A stretch of DNA of 24,244 bases from a virus. Positions 7,919 through 15,900 of the stretch are shown here, in pieces. The notes beneath the pieces are model-generated. The model was not told the DNA's origin. It worked only from the letters and a program-made list of their open reading frames with translations, and ran no database searches. The DNA lies in the IMG/VR virus record IMGVR_UViG_3300007735_000512, positions 1 to 24,244 of that record. One strand, 5' to 3'. Within the stretch, counting starts at the first letter, position 1; every line of letters starts with the position of its first letter. The translations under genes and the position numbers were made by a program.

Positions 7919-8386
7919 ATGTCTAAATTTTATTCCAAAAATGGAGAGGAACCTCAATCAATTCCATTTTTAATTCTTCCAGACGGAAGAACTAGAACCG
8001 GAGATGATTATACTGAAGAAGAATTAGAACTTTGTAAATATACTGGTCCCTATGATGTTCCAACATATGATGAAAATTTTCAAATATTGCAGTGGGATTC
8101 TAAAAATTTAGAATATGAAGTGTGCAATGTGTCCGATGAAACTTGTATGAAGTATATTCGGGAGTATAGAAATTATCACCTCAGAATTTCTGATCAATAT
8201 ATGATCGAAGATTTTCCAATTTCTAGTCTATCGAAAACTAAAATTAAAGAATATAGAGATTGGTTAAGAAATTTACCACAAAAAATTGAAAATAGGGGAT
8301 GTGAAATGCCAAGAACTTATGATGACTTAAAAAATTTAGTAGATTCAAAAATACCACCCATTCTCAATACATTAGAGGGAATTTAA
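7919..8386 (+). CDS. Putative tail-fibre assembly chaperone
   Basis: This gene encodes 155 residues and is preceded by a strong AAGGAG. The first 75 residues are acidic and aromatic (DGRTRTGDDYTEEELELCKY). Residues about 84-121 read RNYHLRISDQYMIEDF then PISSLSKTKIKEYRDWLRNLPQ. This resembles the phage tail assembly chaperone signature, in which an R-x-x-R/N-x-L-L-x-x-S/TDW..D.P segment is followed by a YRxxLRxLPQ segment. Such proteins fold or mature the adjacent fibre and are usually encoded directly downstream of it. Here it lies between fibre-type genes and 1 nt before the gene at 8388, which could be its client. It is soluble, with no membrane segment. The call rests on motif resemblance only. 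Confidence 0.55.
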   Translation: MSKFYSKNGEEPQSIPFLILPDGRTRTGDDYTEEELELCKYTGPYDVPTYDENFQILQWDSKNLEYEVCNVSDETCMKYIREYRNYHLRISDQYMIEDFPISSLSKTKIKEYRDWLRNLPQKIENRGCEMPRTYDDLKNLVDSKIPPILNTLEGI

Positions 8387-8387
8387 G

Positions 8388-9143
8388 ATGCCATCACCAA
8401 ATAAATTAAATGTTGTCAATAGACTTAGTGATAAAGAATTTAACTTATTTGTAAACAGTACTGTCGTTCAAAAACCCCAAAATTCTGTGGGTATTGCATC
8501 CACTACTATTACTTCAGGTAACATATGTTTGGTTGGTTCAAAAAGTCTTAGAACAAATAATATTAGAGCAAGTGTAGCTGTTCAGTCTTGTGGATCAGTT
8601 CCTGGTAGCGGCGCCAGTGGTAGACATGATAGTGGGTCGGGTCATTCTGAAACTTTCTATCCCGGTGGAACTGGAAATGGCGGAGGAAATTTCTTAATTT
8701 CCACTTTATCAAATTTTGACGTTGGTAATGCCTGCTGGGGTGTGAGTGTAGCAAGCACTTCAACAAAATTAACAAACGAAAATACATCTAGCAATTGGTT
8801 TTTGTTGGCATCTTCCCCACCATCGGCAATTGGTGCTCACATAAATGGACCACACGCGCCACACACACATCATCACGGTTCTCCTGGTAGTCCCGCTCCA
8901 GGCGTTCTATCTCCATTAAATTGCACATACGCTGCTAGGGGAGGGAGTGGAACTTGCGCTGATATATTTTTGTCTGTTACATGTGTCTCAGGTTGTCTAG
9001 TAGGTGCTGGAAATTCCAGTGGGTATGAAATGTCATCATCACAAGATAAATTAGTGCCTGCACCTTGCACATGTGGTGGCAGAGGTGCTACTACCTGCCC
9101 AGGATGGGTGCATGTTAATGTGTCAGCAAAATCTCCTAAGTAA
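8388..9143 (+). CDS. Cys- and His-rich virion-like protein of unknown function
   Basis: This gene encodes 251 residues and begins 1 nt after the putative chaperone gene. It starts MPSPNKLNVVNRLSDKEFNL. Two features stand out against the Cys-poor fibre neighbours. First, there are ten Cys residues, mostly after residue 55, including TCVSGC and PCTCGG. Second, there is a histidine cluster at residues 151-163 (HINGPHAPHTHHHG). Gly/Ser-rich segments (GSGASGRHDSGSGHSE) suggest exposed loops. HxH clusters in T4-like fibre tips bind metal ions, so a metal-stabilised distal tip is possible. Local base composition is also richer in G+C than its surroundings, hinting at a different origin. The function is unknown. 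Confidence 0.6.
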   Translation: MPSPNKLNVVNRLSDKEFNLFVNSTVVQKPQNSVGIASTTITSGNICLVGSKSLRTNNIRASVAVQSCGSVPGSGASGRHDSGSGHSETFYPGGTGNGGGNFLISTLSNFDVGNACWGVSVASTSTKLTNENTSSNWFLLASSPPSAIGAHINGPHAPHTHHHGSPGSPAPGVLSPLNCTYAARGGSGTCADIFLSVTCVSGCLVGAGNSSGYEMSSSQDKLVPAPCTCGGRGATTCPGWVHVNVSAKSPK

Positions 9144-9157
9144 AATATTACAAATCA

Positions 9158-9775
9158 ATGAAAAAACCTTTATTGTGGTATTTTACGGACATTCCAGAGG
9201 AAATTTGCAATTCCTTCGAAAAAGATATGGATTCTTATGATGATCAAGTTATAAATTCAACATTATCAAATAATATTATATATCCAAAAATAAGAAAATC
9301 AAAAAATGTTTGGATCCCAACAACACATTGGATTTATGGATTCATTTGGACTTATATATTAAAAGCAAATCAGGAAAATTTTAGATATGACATAACAAGC
9401 ATTGATGGACAGTCAATGCAATATACTTTATATGGAGATGGTGATTTTTATCAATGGCATACTGATGATGATTCAAATCATTACTCATCATTTTCTAAAC
9501 CAATTTCAATGTCAGAGGGGCAATTAATTGAGGATTATTTGACACTTCAAACAGAATATTCAAGAAAAATTTCTTTTTCTTTATTAATCTCAGATATAGA
9601 TGATTATGAAGGTGGAAATTTTCAAATTTTGGATGGAAATAAATCATATTTCACTCCAAGAAAAAGAGGAACTCTTATAATTTTTGATTCTAGAATGTCA
9701 CACAGAGTTTTAAAAGTTACAAAGGGGCAAAGAAAATCTTTAGTCGGATGGTGTATTGGTCCACGTTGGAAATAA
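9158..9775 (+). CDS. 2OG-Fe(II) oxygenase, PKHD / prolyl-4-hydroxylase type
   Basis: This gene encodes 205 residues. It carries the double-stranded beta-helix signature: the iron ligands H101-x-D103 in YQWHTDDD, the distal ligand H182 in FDSRMSHRVLKV, and R192 in TKGQRKSLVGWCIGPRW as the probable 2-oxoglutarate-binding arginine. The segment ISFSLLISDIDDYEGGNFQI between them is typical of this family. Members use Fe(II), O2 and 2-oxoglutarate to hydroxylate a protein side chain or a small molecule; such genes are common in marine cyanophages. It begins an island of sugar- and hydroxylation-type genes set among fibre genes, so a virion or host surface protein is a plausible substrate. It acts in the cytoplasm. 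Confidence 0.85.
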   Translation: MKKPLLWYFTDIPEEICNSFEKDMDSYDDQVINSTLSNNIIYPKIRKSKNVWIPTTHWIYGFIWTYILKANQENFRYDITSIDGQSMQYTLYGDGDFYQWHTDDDSNHYSSFSKPISMSEGQLIEDYLTLQTEYSRKISFSLLISDIDDYEGGNFQILDGNKSYFTPRKRGTLIIFDSRMSHRVLKVTKGQRKSLVGWCIGPRWK

Positions 9776-9779
9776 TTTT

Positions 9780-10397
9780 ATGAATAAAAACATTTCATGG
9801 ACATATAATGATGAATTTGAAAAGCATGGATTTTTTATTATTAAAAATTTGTGCTATCCCTCACTTCTATATTCAGAAGTTCCAAGTGATGATTTTAAAA
9901 ATAAAGTTTTAAATTATTACAATAGAATTAAATCAATTGAAATTTCTGATGAACCACAAGTATTCAATTCATCTTCTAGACGTAATTTTCCACCATATGA
10001 ACAATTTCAATTTAGTATAAAACCAATAATAGAAAATTTTATAGGAAGAAAATTGTATACAACTTATTGGTATGATAGGTTTTATTTTTTAAATCAAGAA
10101 TTGAAAATACATACGGATAAAGAGCAGTGTGAAATTTCTTGTAGTTTACATATTTCATCTAATCTCAAAAAATATTGGGATTTTAAATTAATGAATCTGT
10201 ATGGAGAAGAAAAATCAGTTCAATTAAATCCGGGAGATGCTATAGTATATAAAGGTATCCAAATACCACATTGGAGAGATCCCTTGCCATCAAGGCATGA
10301 TAAAAAAAATTCAACACAAAATGATGATACATACTATCATCAAGCTTTTTTTCATTATGTCTTACAAGATGGAAATTATGTTCAATTTGCTAATTAA
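9780..10397 (+). CDS. Putative 2OG-Fe(II) oxygenase (second, divergent)
   Basis: This gene encodes 205 residues from the ATG at 9780, which lies 4 nt after the previous stop. An upstream in-frame TTG at 9756 would overlap the previous gene by 20 nt and is less likely. A cupin-like core is visible: H111-x-D113 in LKIHTDKEQCEISCSLHI as iron ligands, a turn NPGDAIVYKGIQ, and H164 in IPHWRD as the distal ligand, with R166 nearby. The closing FFHYVLQDGNYVQF is typical of double-stranded beta-helix oxygenases. The overall sequence differs strongly from the 9158 product, so it is not a recent duplicate. The substrate is unknown. An Fe-binding, 2OG-dependent hydroxylase is the best reading of the motif order. 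Confidence 0.68.
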   Translation: MNKNISWTYNDEFEKHGFFIIKNLCYPSLLYSEVPSDDFKNKVLNYYNRIKSIEISDEPQVFNSSSRRNFPPYEQFQFSIKPIIENFIGRKLYTTYWYDRFYFLNQELKIHTDKEQCEISCSLHISSNLKKYWDFKLMNLYGEEKSVQLNPGDAIVYKGIQIPHWRDPLPSRHDKKNSTQNDDTYYHQAFFHYVLQDGNYVQFAN

Positions 10398-10403
10398 AAA
10401 AAC

Positions 10404-11381
10404 ATGAGTACGATTATTTTTATTGATGGTGGAATAGGAAGAGTTCTTTGCTCAATCCCGGCACTTTTAAAATACTACAGATTAAATCCAAATAAAGAAT
10501 GGTATGTGATTGTTGCTGGATGGGAGTATTTGTTTTGGGGAATTCCCGAACTTCAAAATAGATCTTTTCATTCAGAAACAAAAGGAATATTTGAAAATTA
10601 TTGGTTGAATGCAGAAGAAGTTATATCTCCAGAACCATATAGAGTTCCAGAATATTATAAAAATCAAATTTCTATGGCAGAGTCTTTTGATTTTGAAATT
10701 AATAAGACTACAGACCATTCAGATCTTCCAAATTTGGATTTTTTCTGTTCTTCTGAAGAAGTTGATATTGCATATAGTGTTTTAAAAACTGCAAAAGAAC
10801 ATCAAGGAAAAGATAAAACAATTGTGGTTCAACCATATGGGAGCACCGCAAATAAAAGAGAATATGGAATTGTTGATTTTAGCAATAGATCTATTCCTGA
10901 AGATTTTTACGAATATTTGGTTGATTGTTTAATGGAAGACTATAATGTAATTTATATGGGAGATTCTTCTCTTCATGACGGAAAAACTTTTATACCAAAT
11001 CCAGATGTTGGAATAAGAGAGTGGGCAACTATTATTCAATATTGTGATTATTTTATTGGTTGTGATAGTTGTGGGCAACATATGGCAAAAGCAGTAAATC
11101 AAAAAGCGTCTGTTTTTATTGCAGGAACTCATGAAACAAATGTATCTTATCCAAAAGATTTTCATATTATCAAAAAAGATTTGCCATTTTATCCTGATAC
11201 GATGAGAATAAGTGGATTTTCTTCAAACTTATCATCAAGGTTGAATGAACAGAGAGTAGAATTTTCAGAAGAAGAAATGTATAAACATTACAAACAAATA
11301 ATACTGCAAATTGAATCTCATTCTACCTTTGATTTTGAAGAAAATAAAATTGACAAAAATGAATATTTGATTCATAATTAA
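10404..11381 (+). CDS. GT9 / heptosyltransferase-like glycosyltransferase
   Basis: This gene encodes 325 residues and starts 6 nt after the preceding oxygenase gene. The C-terminal half shows the GT-B nucleotide-sugar domain typical of ADP-heptose LPS transferases: IVVQPYGST at 140-148 starting the domain, IPEDFYEYLVDCLMEDYNVIYMGD, then WATIIQYCDYFIGCDSCGQHMAKA ending at 230, and SVFIAGTHETNVSYP to 250. The N-terminal FIDGGIGRVLCSIPALLKYY matches the GxGD-like glycine loop and helix that open GT9 enzymes, although the usual GD pair is replaced. The enzyme probably transfers a sugar in the cytoplasm to a lipid, glycan or protein acceptor. Lying between 2OG oxygenases and fibre genes, it could modify the fibres. 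The acceptor is unknown. Confidence 0.68.
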   Translation: MSTIIFIDGGIGRVLCSIPALLKYYRLNPNKEWYVIVAGWEYLFWGIPELQNRSFHSETKGIFENYWLNAEEVISPEPYRVPEYYKNQISMAESFDFEINKTTDHSDLPNLDFFCSSEEVDIAYSVLKTAKEHQGKDKTIVVQPYGSTANKREYGIVDFSNRSIPEDFYEYLVDCLMEDYNVIYMGDSSLHDGKTFIPNPDVGIREWATIIQYCDYFIGCDSCGQHMAKAVNQKASVFIAGTHETNVSYPKDFHIIKKDLPFYPDTMRISGFSSNLSSRLNEQRVEFSEEEMYKHYKQIILQIESHSTFDFEENKIDKNEYLIHN

Positions 11382-11398
11382 GTTTATTCAAAATAAAA

Positions 11399-11542
11399 AT
11401 GGAAGAAACAGAATTTGAAAATCTCAAAAAAACTCTTAAAGTATTAAAATTTTTAGATTATACTGAAGATGACATTCAAAGAGTTTTAAAAATAGAGAAA
11501 AAAGAAATTAAAGAAATTATGAAATATTTTGATGTTATTTAA
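11399..11542 (+). CDS. Small charged helical protein, 47 aa
   Basis: An ATG at 11399 opens a 47-residue frame in the 191-nt gap between the glycosyltransferase and the third oxygenase. The product, MEETEFENLKKTLKVLKFLD and then YTEDDIQRVLKIEKKEIKEI with MKYFDVI, is highly charged and predicted helical, with hydrophobic residues spaced as in a small helical bundle or a helix-turn-helix. Spacing (17 nt after one stop, 30 nt before the next start) fits the operon. No Shine-Dalgarno is obvious. The function is unknown; the segment YTEDDIQRVLKIEKKEIKEI looks like a DNA- or protein-binding helix pair. Confidence 0.5.
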   Translation: MEETEFENLKKTLKVLKFLDYTEDDIQRVLKIEKKEIKEIMKYFDVI

Positions 11543-11572
11543 TAATATATAAGTATTGAAATGTAAAAAATA

Positions 11573-12241
11573 ATGAATTTAATTTTATTTGATAATTTTT
11601 TTGAAGGTCAATTTAGTGTTGATAATGTTAGAGAATTCGGTCTATCTCAATTTGTTGATAAAGATTTAATTAATGACAACTTTGACAATTATCCAGGAAT
11701 AAGAAGTAAATCTCTTTGTATCATCAACCCAAAATTATATGAATATATTAAATTTAAAGTAATAGAACCTATTTTAAATTTTTCTGAGCATAAAGAAAAT
11801 TTTAAAAATAAATGTGAACTGACAATAAGATATCATTTAACAACATCTATACATGAATGTGGATTAATTCATAGGGATTCGGTCTGGAATGAAAATAATT
11901 CAGAAAATTTAGTTTTTTCCGGAGTGATATATTTAAATCCAAATCCTCCAAAAAATTCTGGAACCAAATTGTTTAGAAAAAATTGTTTGAATAAACCAAC
12001 AATTCCATCTAGCAAATTTCTTTCTTTTATTACAAAAGATAAAGATATTATTTCATCTTTCAATAAAGAAAAAATTGAATATAACACAAAATATTTTGAT
12101 TTAAAATATGAAGTTCCAAACGTATATAACACTGCAGTAATATATCCAGGATATTATTATCATGCACCAGATCAATATTTTGGAGAAGGATTGGAAGATT
12201 CTAGACTTGTTATTGTTTTTTTTGTTAAGTTTATAGATTGA
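11573..12241 (+). CDS. Putative 2OG-Fe(II) oxygenase (third, DUF6445-like)
   Basis: This gene encodes 222 residues. The order of motifs fits a dioxygenase: I99-H100-R101-D102 (iron ligands H100 and D102) followed by FSGVIYLNPNPPKNSGTKLF, then a distal H197 in YPGYYYHAPDQYFG, and R211 in EDSRLVIVFFVKFID as the 2OG-binding arginine. The pattern of YLNxxPPxxxGT, then PGxxxH, then FGxxxxxSRLxxVFFV resembles the DUF6445 group of 2OG enzymes. It is unrelated in detail to the other two oxygenases, so three distinct hydroxylases lie within 3.1 kb. The codon use is strongly AT-rich, like its upstream neighbours. The substrate is unknown. Confidence 0.65.
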   Translation: MNLILFDNFFEGQFSVDNVREFGLSQFVDKDLINDNFDNYPGIRSKSLCIINPKLYEYIKFKVIEPILNFSEHKENFKNKCELTIRYHLTTSIHECGLIHRDSVWNENNSENLVFSGVIYLNPNPPKNSGTKLFRKNCLNKPTIPSSKFLSFITKDKDIISSFNKEKIEYNTKYFDLKYEVPNVYNTAVIYPGYYYHAPDQYFGEGLEDSRLVIVFFVKFID

Positions 12242-12246
12242 AAAGT

Positions 12247-12600
12247 ATGATAAAAATACCAATATCAACAGGAGAACTGTTAGATAAGATTTCTATACTC
12301 TCAATTAAGTCTCAATACACAAACAATCAATATGTCTTAAAAGAACTCCAAGACCTCATCCAAATCGCAAAGAAACATCAAGTTTATAATGATTCTTACC
12401 TTACAAAATTATTTCAAGTAAATCAAAAACTTTGGAAAATAGAAGATAGATTGAGAGAAAAAGAAAAACTTCAAGAGTTTGATGAAGAGTTTATAGAACT
12501 TGCAAGAAGTGTTTATATCACCAATGACTTAAGAGCACAAATCAAAAAAGAAATCAACGAAGAAACTCAATCAATTTATCAAGAGATAAAATTATATTGA
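12247..12600 (+). CDS. DUF6165-like protein
   Basis: This gene encodes 117 residues from the ATG at 12247. An in-frame TTG at 12238 would add three residues and overlap the previous stop. The opening MIKIPISTGELLDKISILSIK and the closing pattern LWKIEDRLREKEKLQEFDEEF, then FIELARSVYITNDLRAQIKKEIN match my recollection of the DUF6165 family, which has no known activity and is often encoded beside glycosyltransferases in surface-polysaccharide clusters. That association agrees with the GT9-like gene upstream. It is predicted all-helical and soluble. It starts 5 nt after the third oxygenase gene, which suggests a single transcript. Its last codons contain the next late promoter. Confidence 0.65.
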   Translation: MIKIPISTGELLDKISILSIKSQYTNNQYVLKELQDLIQIAKKHQVYNDSYLTKLFQVNQKLWKIEDRLREKEKLQEFDEEFIELARSVYITNDLRAQIKKEINEETQSIYQEIKLY

Positions 12601-12606
12601 TAAATA
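12599..12606 (+). promoter_or_regulatory. T4-type late promoter GATAAATA
   Basis: GATAAATA matches the NATAAATA form of the T4-like late -10 element and overlaps the TGA stop at 12598-12600. Predicted initiation near 12612 leaves a leader of only about 9 nt before the ATG at 12621. Confidence 0.55.
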
Positions 12607-12620
12607 TCTAAAAAACCACA

Positions 12621-12953
12621 ATGGCAGTCATCGCAGAGAACTTTACAATACAACAAGGAGAAACTTTCTCTAAAGATTTTATTCTCAAAAACCCAGACCA
12701 ATCTTTAGTTGGTATTTCTTCTTATACTTCTACTGCATTTCTTGCAAAGTATGCAGGAGACACAACGACTTATGCATTTACTGTAGGTATCACAACAAGT
12801 ACCTCCACAATAAGAATCTCACTTGCAAGTACCATTACTGCGACATTAGATTCTGGTAGGTATTATTATAATGTCTTTACTGTTGATGGAAGTTCGGTCA
12901 AACAAAAACAGAGAGAAGGTAATGTTCTTGTAAATGCATCAGTTTTGAGTTAA
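12621..12953 (+). CDS. Small virion structural protein (baseplate-like)
   Basis: This gene encodes 110 residues, MAVIAENFTIQQGETFSKDF and onward. The pattern is that of a small Ig-like beta sandwich: an opening GETFSKDFILKNPDQSLVGI, a central ISSYTSTAFLAKYAGDT, and a closing DSGRYYYNVFTVDGSSVKQK followed by REGNVLV. This fold style is seen in baseplate upper-protein N-terminal domains and in cyanophage structural proteins that precede a fibre. It lies immediately before the 1188-residue fibre and behind a late promoter, so it may be the fibre's docking partner. The exact family is not established. Confidence 0.6.
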   Translation: MAVIAENFTIQQGETFSKDFILKNPDQSLVGISSYTSTAFLAKYAGDTTTYAFTVGITTSTSTIRISLASTITATLDSGRYYYNVFTVDGSSVKQKQREGNVLVNASVLS

Positions 12954-12961
12954 AATAAATA
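12954..12961 (+). promoter_or_regulatory. T4-type late promoter AATAAATA
   Basis: AATAAATA (NATAAATA form) follows the TAA stop at 12951-12953 directly and lies 26 nt before the GTG at 12988. It would give the large fibre its own late transcript. Confidence 0.55.
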
Positions 12962-12987
12962 TAATACCAGTCGTAAAAATTATATAA

Positions 12988-15900
12988 GTGTCTCTTAAAA
13001 AACCAACTGAATTTTTTGGAAAAAATAACAATCAAAAGGAAGAGATTACAACAAATCTTCCTGAAAATTTGAGTGAATATAAATCCAACCTAAAGAACAT
13101 TGAAGTTCTGAATGAGTTTACAGAGAACTTTGGTTCTTTTGCAGATAACATTACAAAAATCAATTCTCTTGAAGAGGGAATCCAAGAGTTAAAAGAAGAA
13201 CTCAAAAATACTCTTACACAAGAGGATTTAGACAATGCAGTAATGTCTAACTTACTCATTTTAGAGAAGAATATTGATAATATACAAAAAAGTCTAAAAG
13301 GAATCAATAGAGAAAATCTTAAAAATATCTATGAAGAAGTAGAAAATATATCAAATCAAGTTCTATTAGTTACAGAAGAACTTCCAAGATATAAAAATCT
13401 TATCAAATCCAATGAAGTTTATCTTGATAAGAAACTAGTTGGATATCAAGAAAGTGTAAACGAACATTTAACTGATTTTAGTAACTTTATTGATAATAAG
13501 TTTGAGACTATTGAACAATCTATTGAAAATAGTATTGAAGGTATTAATGAAAGTGCATTAAATGAGATTAAAACAGATGTAAAAAACATTGAGAAGTTAA
13601 TTAATACAGAAATCCCAAGACATAAAAAACAAGTCACTGAAAAAGTCATAGAGATTGATGAGAAGTTCTCTTCTTATCAAAAAAACATTGAGAACTATCA
13701 AGAACAAATCCAACTTAAAATACAAGAGGTTCAGCAATCATTTGAGACTTTACTTGAAAATGAAGTTCCAAAATATCAAAACCTTCTTACAAATGTAAAA
13801 ATTGAGAATGATAAGAAAGTTGAGAATATTGTAAATAAACTGACTCATAAGATTAAGGCACTTGCAGAAAATGCTTTAAAGTTAAATGAGGAACTGGAAG
13901 AAAAATCAAATGTTCTGGACCAGGCATTTGAGACTAAAATCAGTGCATTAGAAAGTTATATTCTAAATGCAAAGAAAGAAGCAGAAGAGACAACTCAAAC
14001 TTATAGAAAGTTATATCAGGTTATTGAATCCAAAGGATTGAGTGACCGGTCACAATTTGATACTTATGAAAAAGCAATCTCTAATATTTCAAGTCAGTTC
14101 TCAAGTGTTTATGAAAAAATTGAGGAAACAAAAAAAGAAATAGAGAAGAAAGAACTTTATCAAGAAGAACTCAACAATATTCAGGAAAGTTTTAATCAAA
14201 AGTTTATACAAATAGAAACTTTAATTGAAAATAAAAATCAAAGGTTAAAAGAAGCAAACGAAGTTCTTGTTGATAATATTGTAAGTCTCAAAGAAGAAGT
14301 CAGTAAGATTTCTGTAGATGAGTTACATCAAAACTATCAACAGATTTCAAGAAAAGTTAATCATATTGAAGAAGTCTTTAATAAGTTTAATGAGAAAACA
14401 TTATTAAACGAAGGATTACTTAATGAACCACCAACAATTAAAAATAGTGACTCATTAACACCATTAGATCAAAAGTTTGTTACATTAGACCAACTTCAAG
14501 AACATTATAGAACATTTATTAATCGTATTCAACAACAACTTTCTACGATTGGTGGTGGTGGAGAAACACGTCTTGAGTTTTTAGATGATGTTGACAGGAA
14601 TAGTGCAAAGGTTGATGGTAAGTTCTTACAATATGATGCATCAGTTGGAAAATGGGTCGGTGCAACAGGAAGTGGTGGTGGTTCAGCATCTCAATGGGTA
14701 TCTACAACAGTAGGTATTCATACATTTTCTAGTGTTGGAATAGGAACTACAAATCCAACCGAAGCACTTTTTGTAGTGGGTAATGCAGTTTTCACTGGTA
14801 ATGTTTCTGTTGCAGGAACTGTTACTTATGAAGATGTAACTAGTATTGATTCGATTGGTATTATTACTGCAAGACAAGATGTTATTGTTCAAAGACATTT
14901 ATTTGTAGCAGGCATTACAACTCTTGGTGCAGCTAATGGTATTGGTACTGTCACTATTGGTGTTGGAAATACTGCACTTCTTGTGCAGGGTAATGCCAGA
15001 GTTACCGGTATTCTTTCTATTGGTCAAGGAACAGTTACGATTGATGGTAATAATAATACTATTACATCAGGACAAGTTACCATTTCAGGTTCTTCTATTA
15101 CTATTGGTGATAATGTAACCATTAATGCAGGTGCAAGTGGTATTAATAGTGCTCCTAATGTTCTTTATGTCGCAAAAGATGGTAATAATAATAATAATGG
15201 AACATCTATTGATAATGCAAAACTGACTATTGCAGGTGCAGTATCAATTGCACAATCAGGAACAACCATTAAGGTTCTTTCTGGGTCATATAATGAGAAC
15301 AATCCAATCACTGTTCCTCCATTTGTTTCTATTGTAGGTGATAGTCTCAAAACAGTTACTATTGTACCAAATAACTCAACACAAGATATTTTTCATCTCA
15401 ATAAAGGAACTTATCTAGCAAATATGACCTTTACTGGACACACTGCACCATCAGCAGCAGTGGCTTTCCCAACAGGAATCGCAACAAATGTGGGTGGTGG
15501 TTCTTGGGAAAGTCCTTATGTACAGAACTGTACCAGTAACACAACGACTGGAACTGGAATGAGAATTGATGGTGCTCTTGCAGAAGAACTTAAATCAATG
15601 GTTGTGGATAGTTATACTCAATACAATCAAGGTGGTGTTGGAATTGCAATCACAAATAATGGTTATGCTCAATTAGTATCTGTATTTACAATTTGTTGTG
15701 ATAAAGCAATTACTGTACATAAAGGAGGGCAGTGCTCACTTACAAATAGTAACAGTGACTTTGGAACTTTTGGATTAGTTGCAGATGGTGTAAGTGACCT
15801 TCAGTTTGTAGGAACAGCAGCATCTGCAACAGCAGGAACTGATAATGTAACTGTTGCAATCACAACCACCACAAGACCCTATGAAGGGCAGGTAGTTTAT

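Noticed and set aside
9756-9779. TTG start for the second oxygenase
   Set aside because: Would overlap the previous gene by 20 nt and use a rare start; the ATG at 9780 gives normal spacing. A TTG at 12238 before the DUF6165-like gene was rejected similarly.
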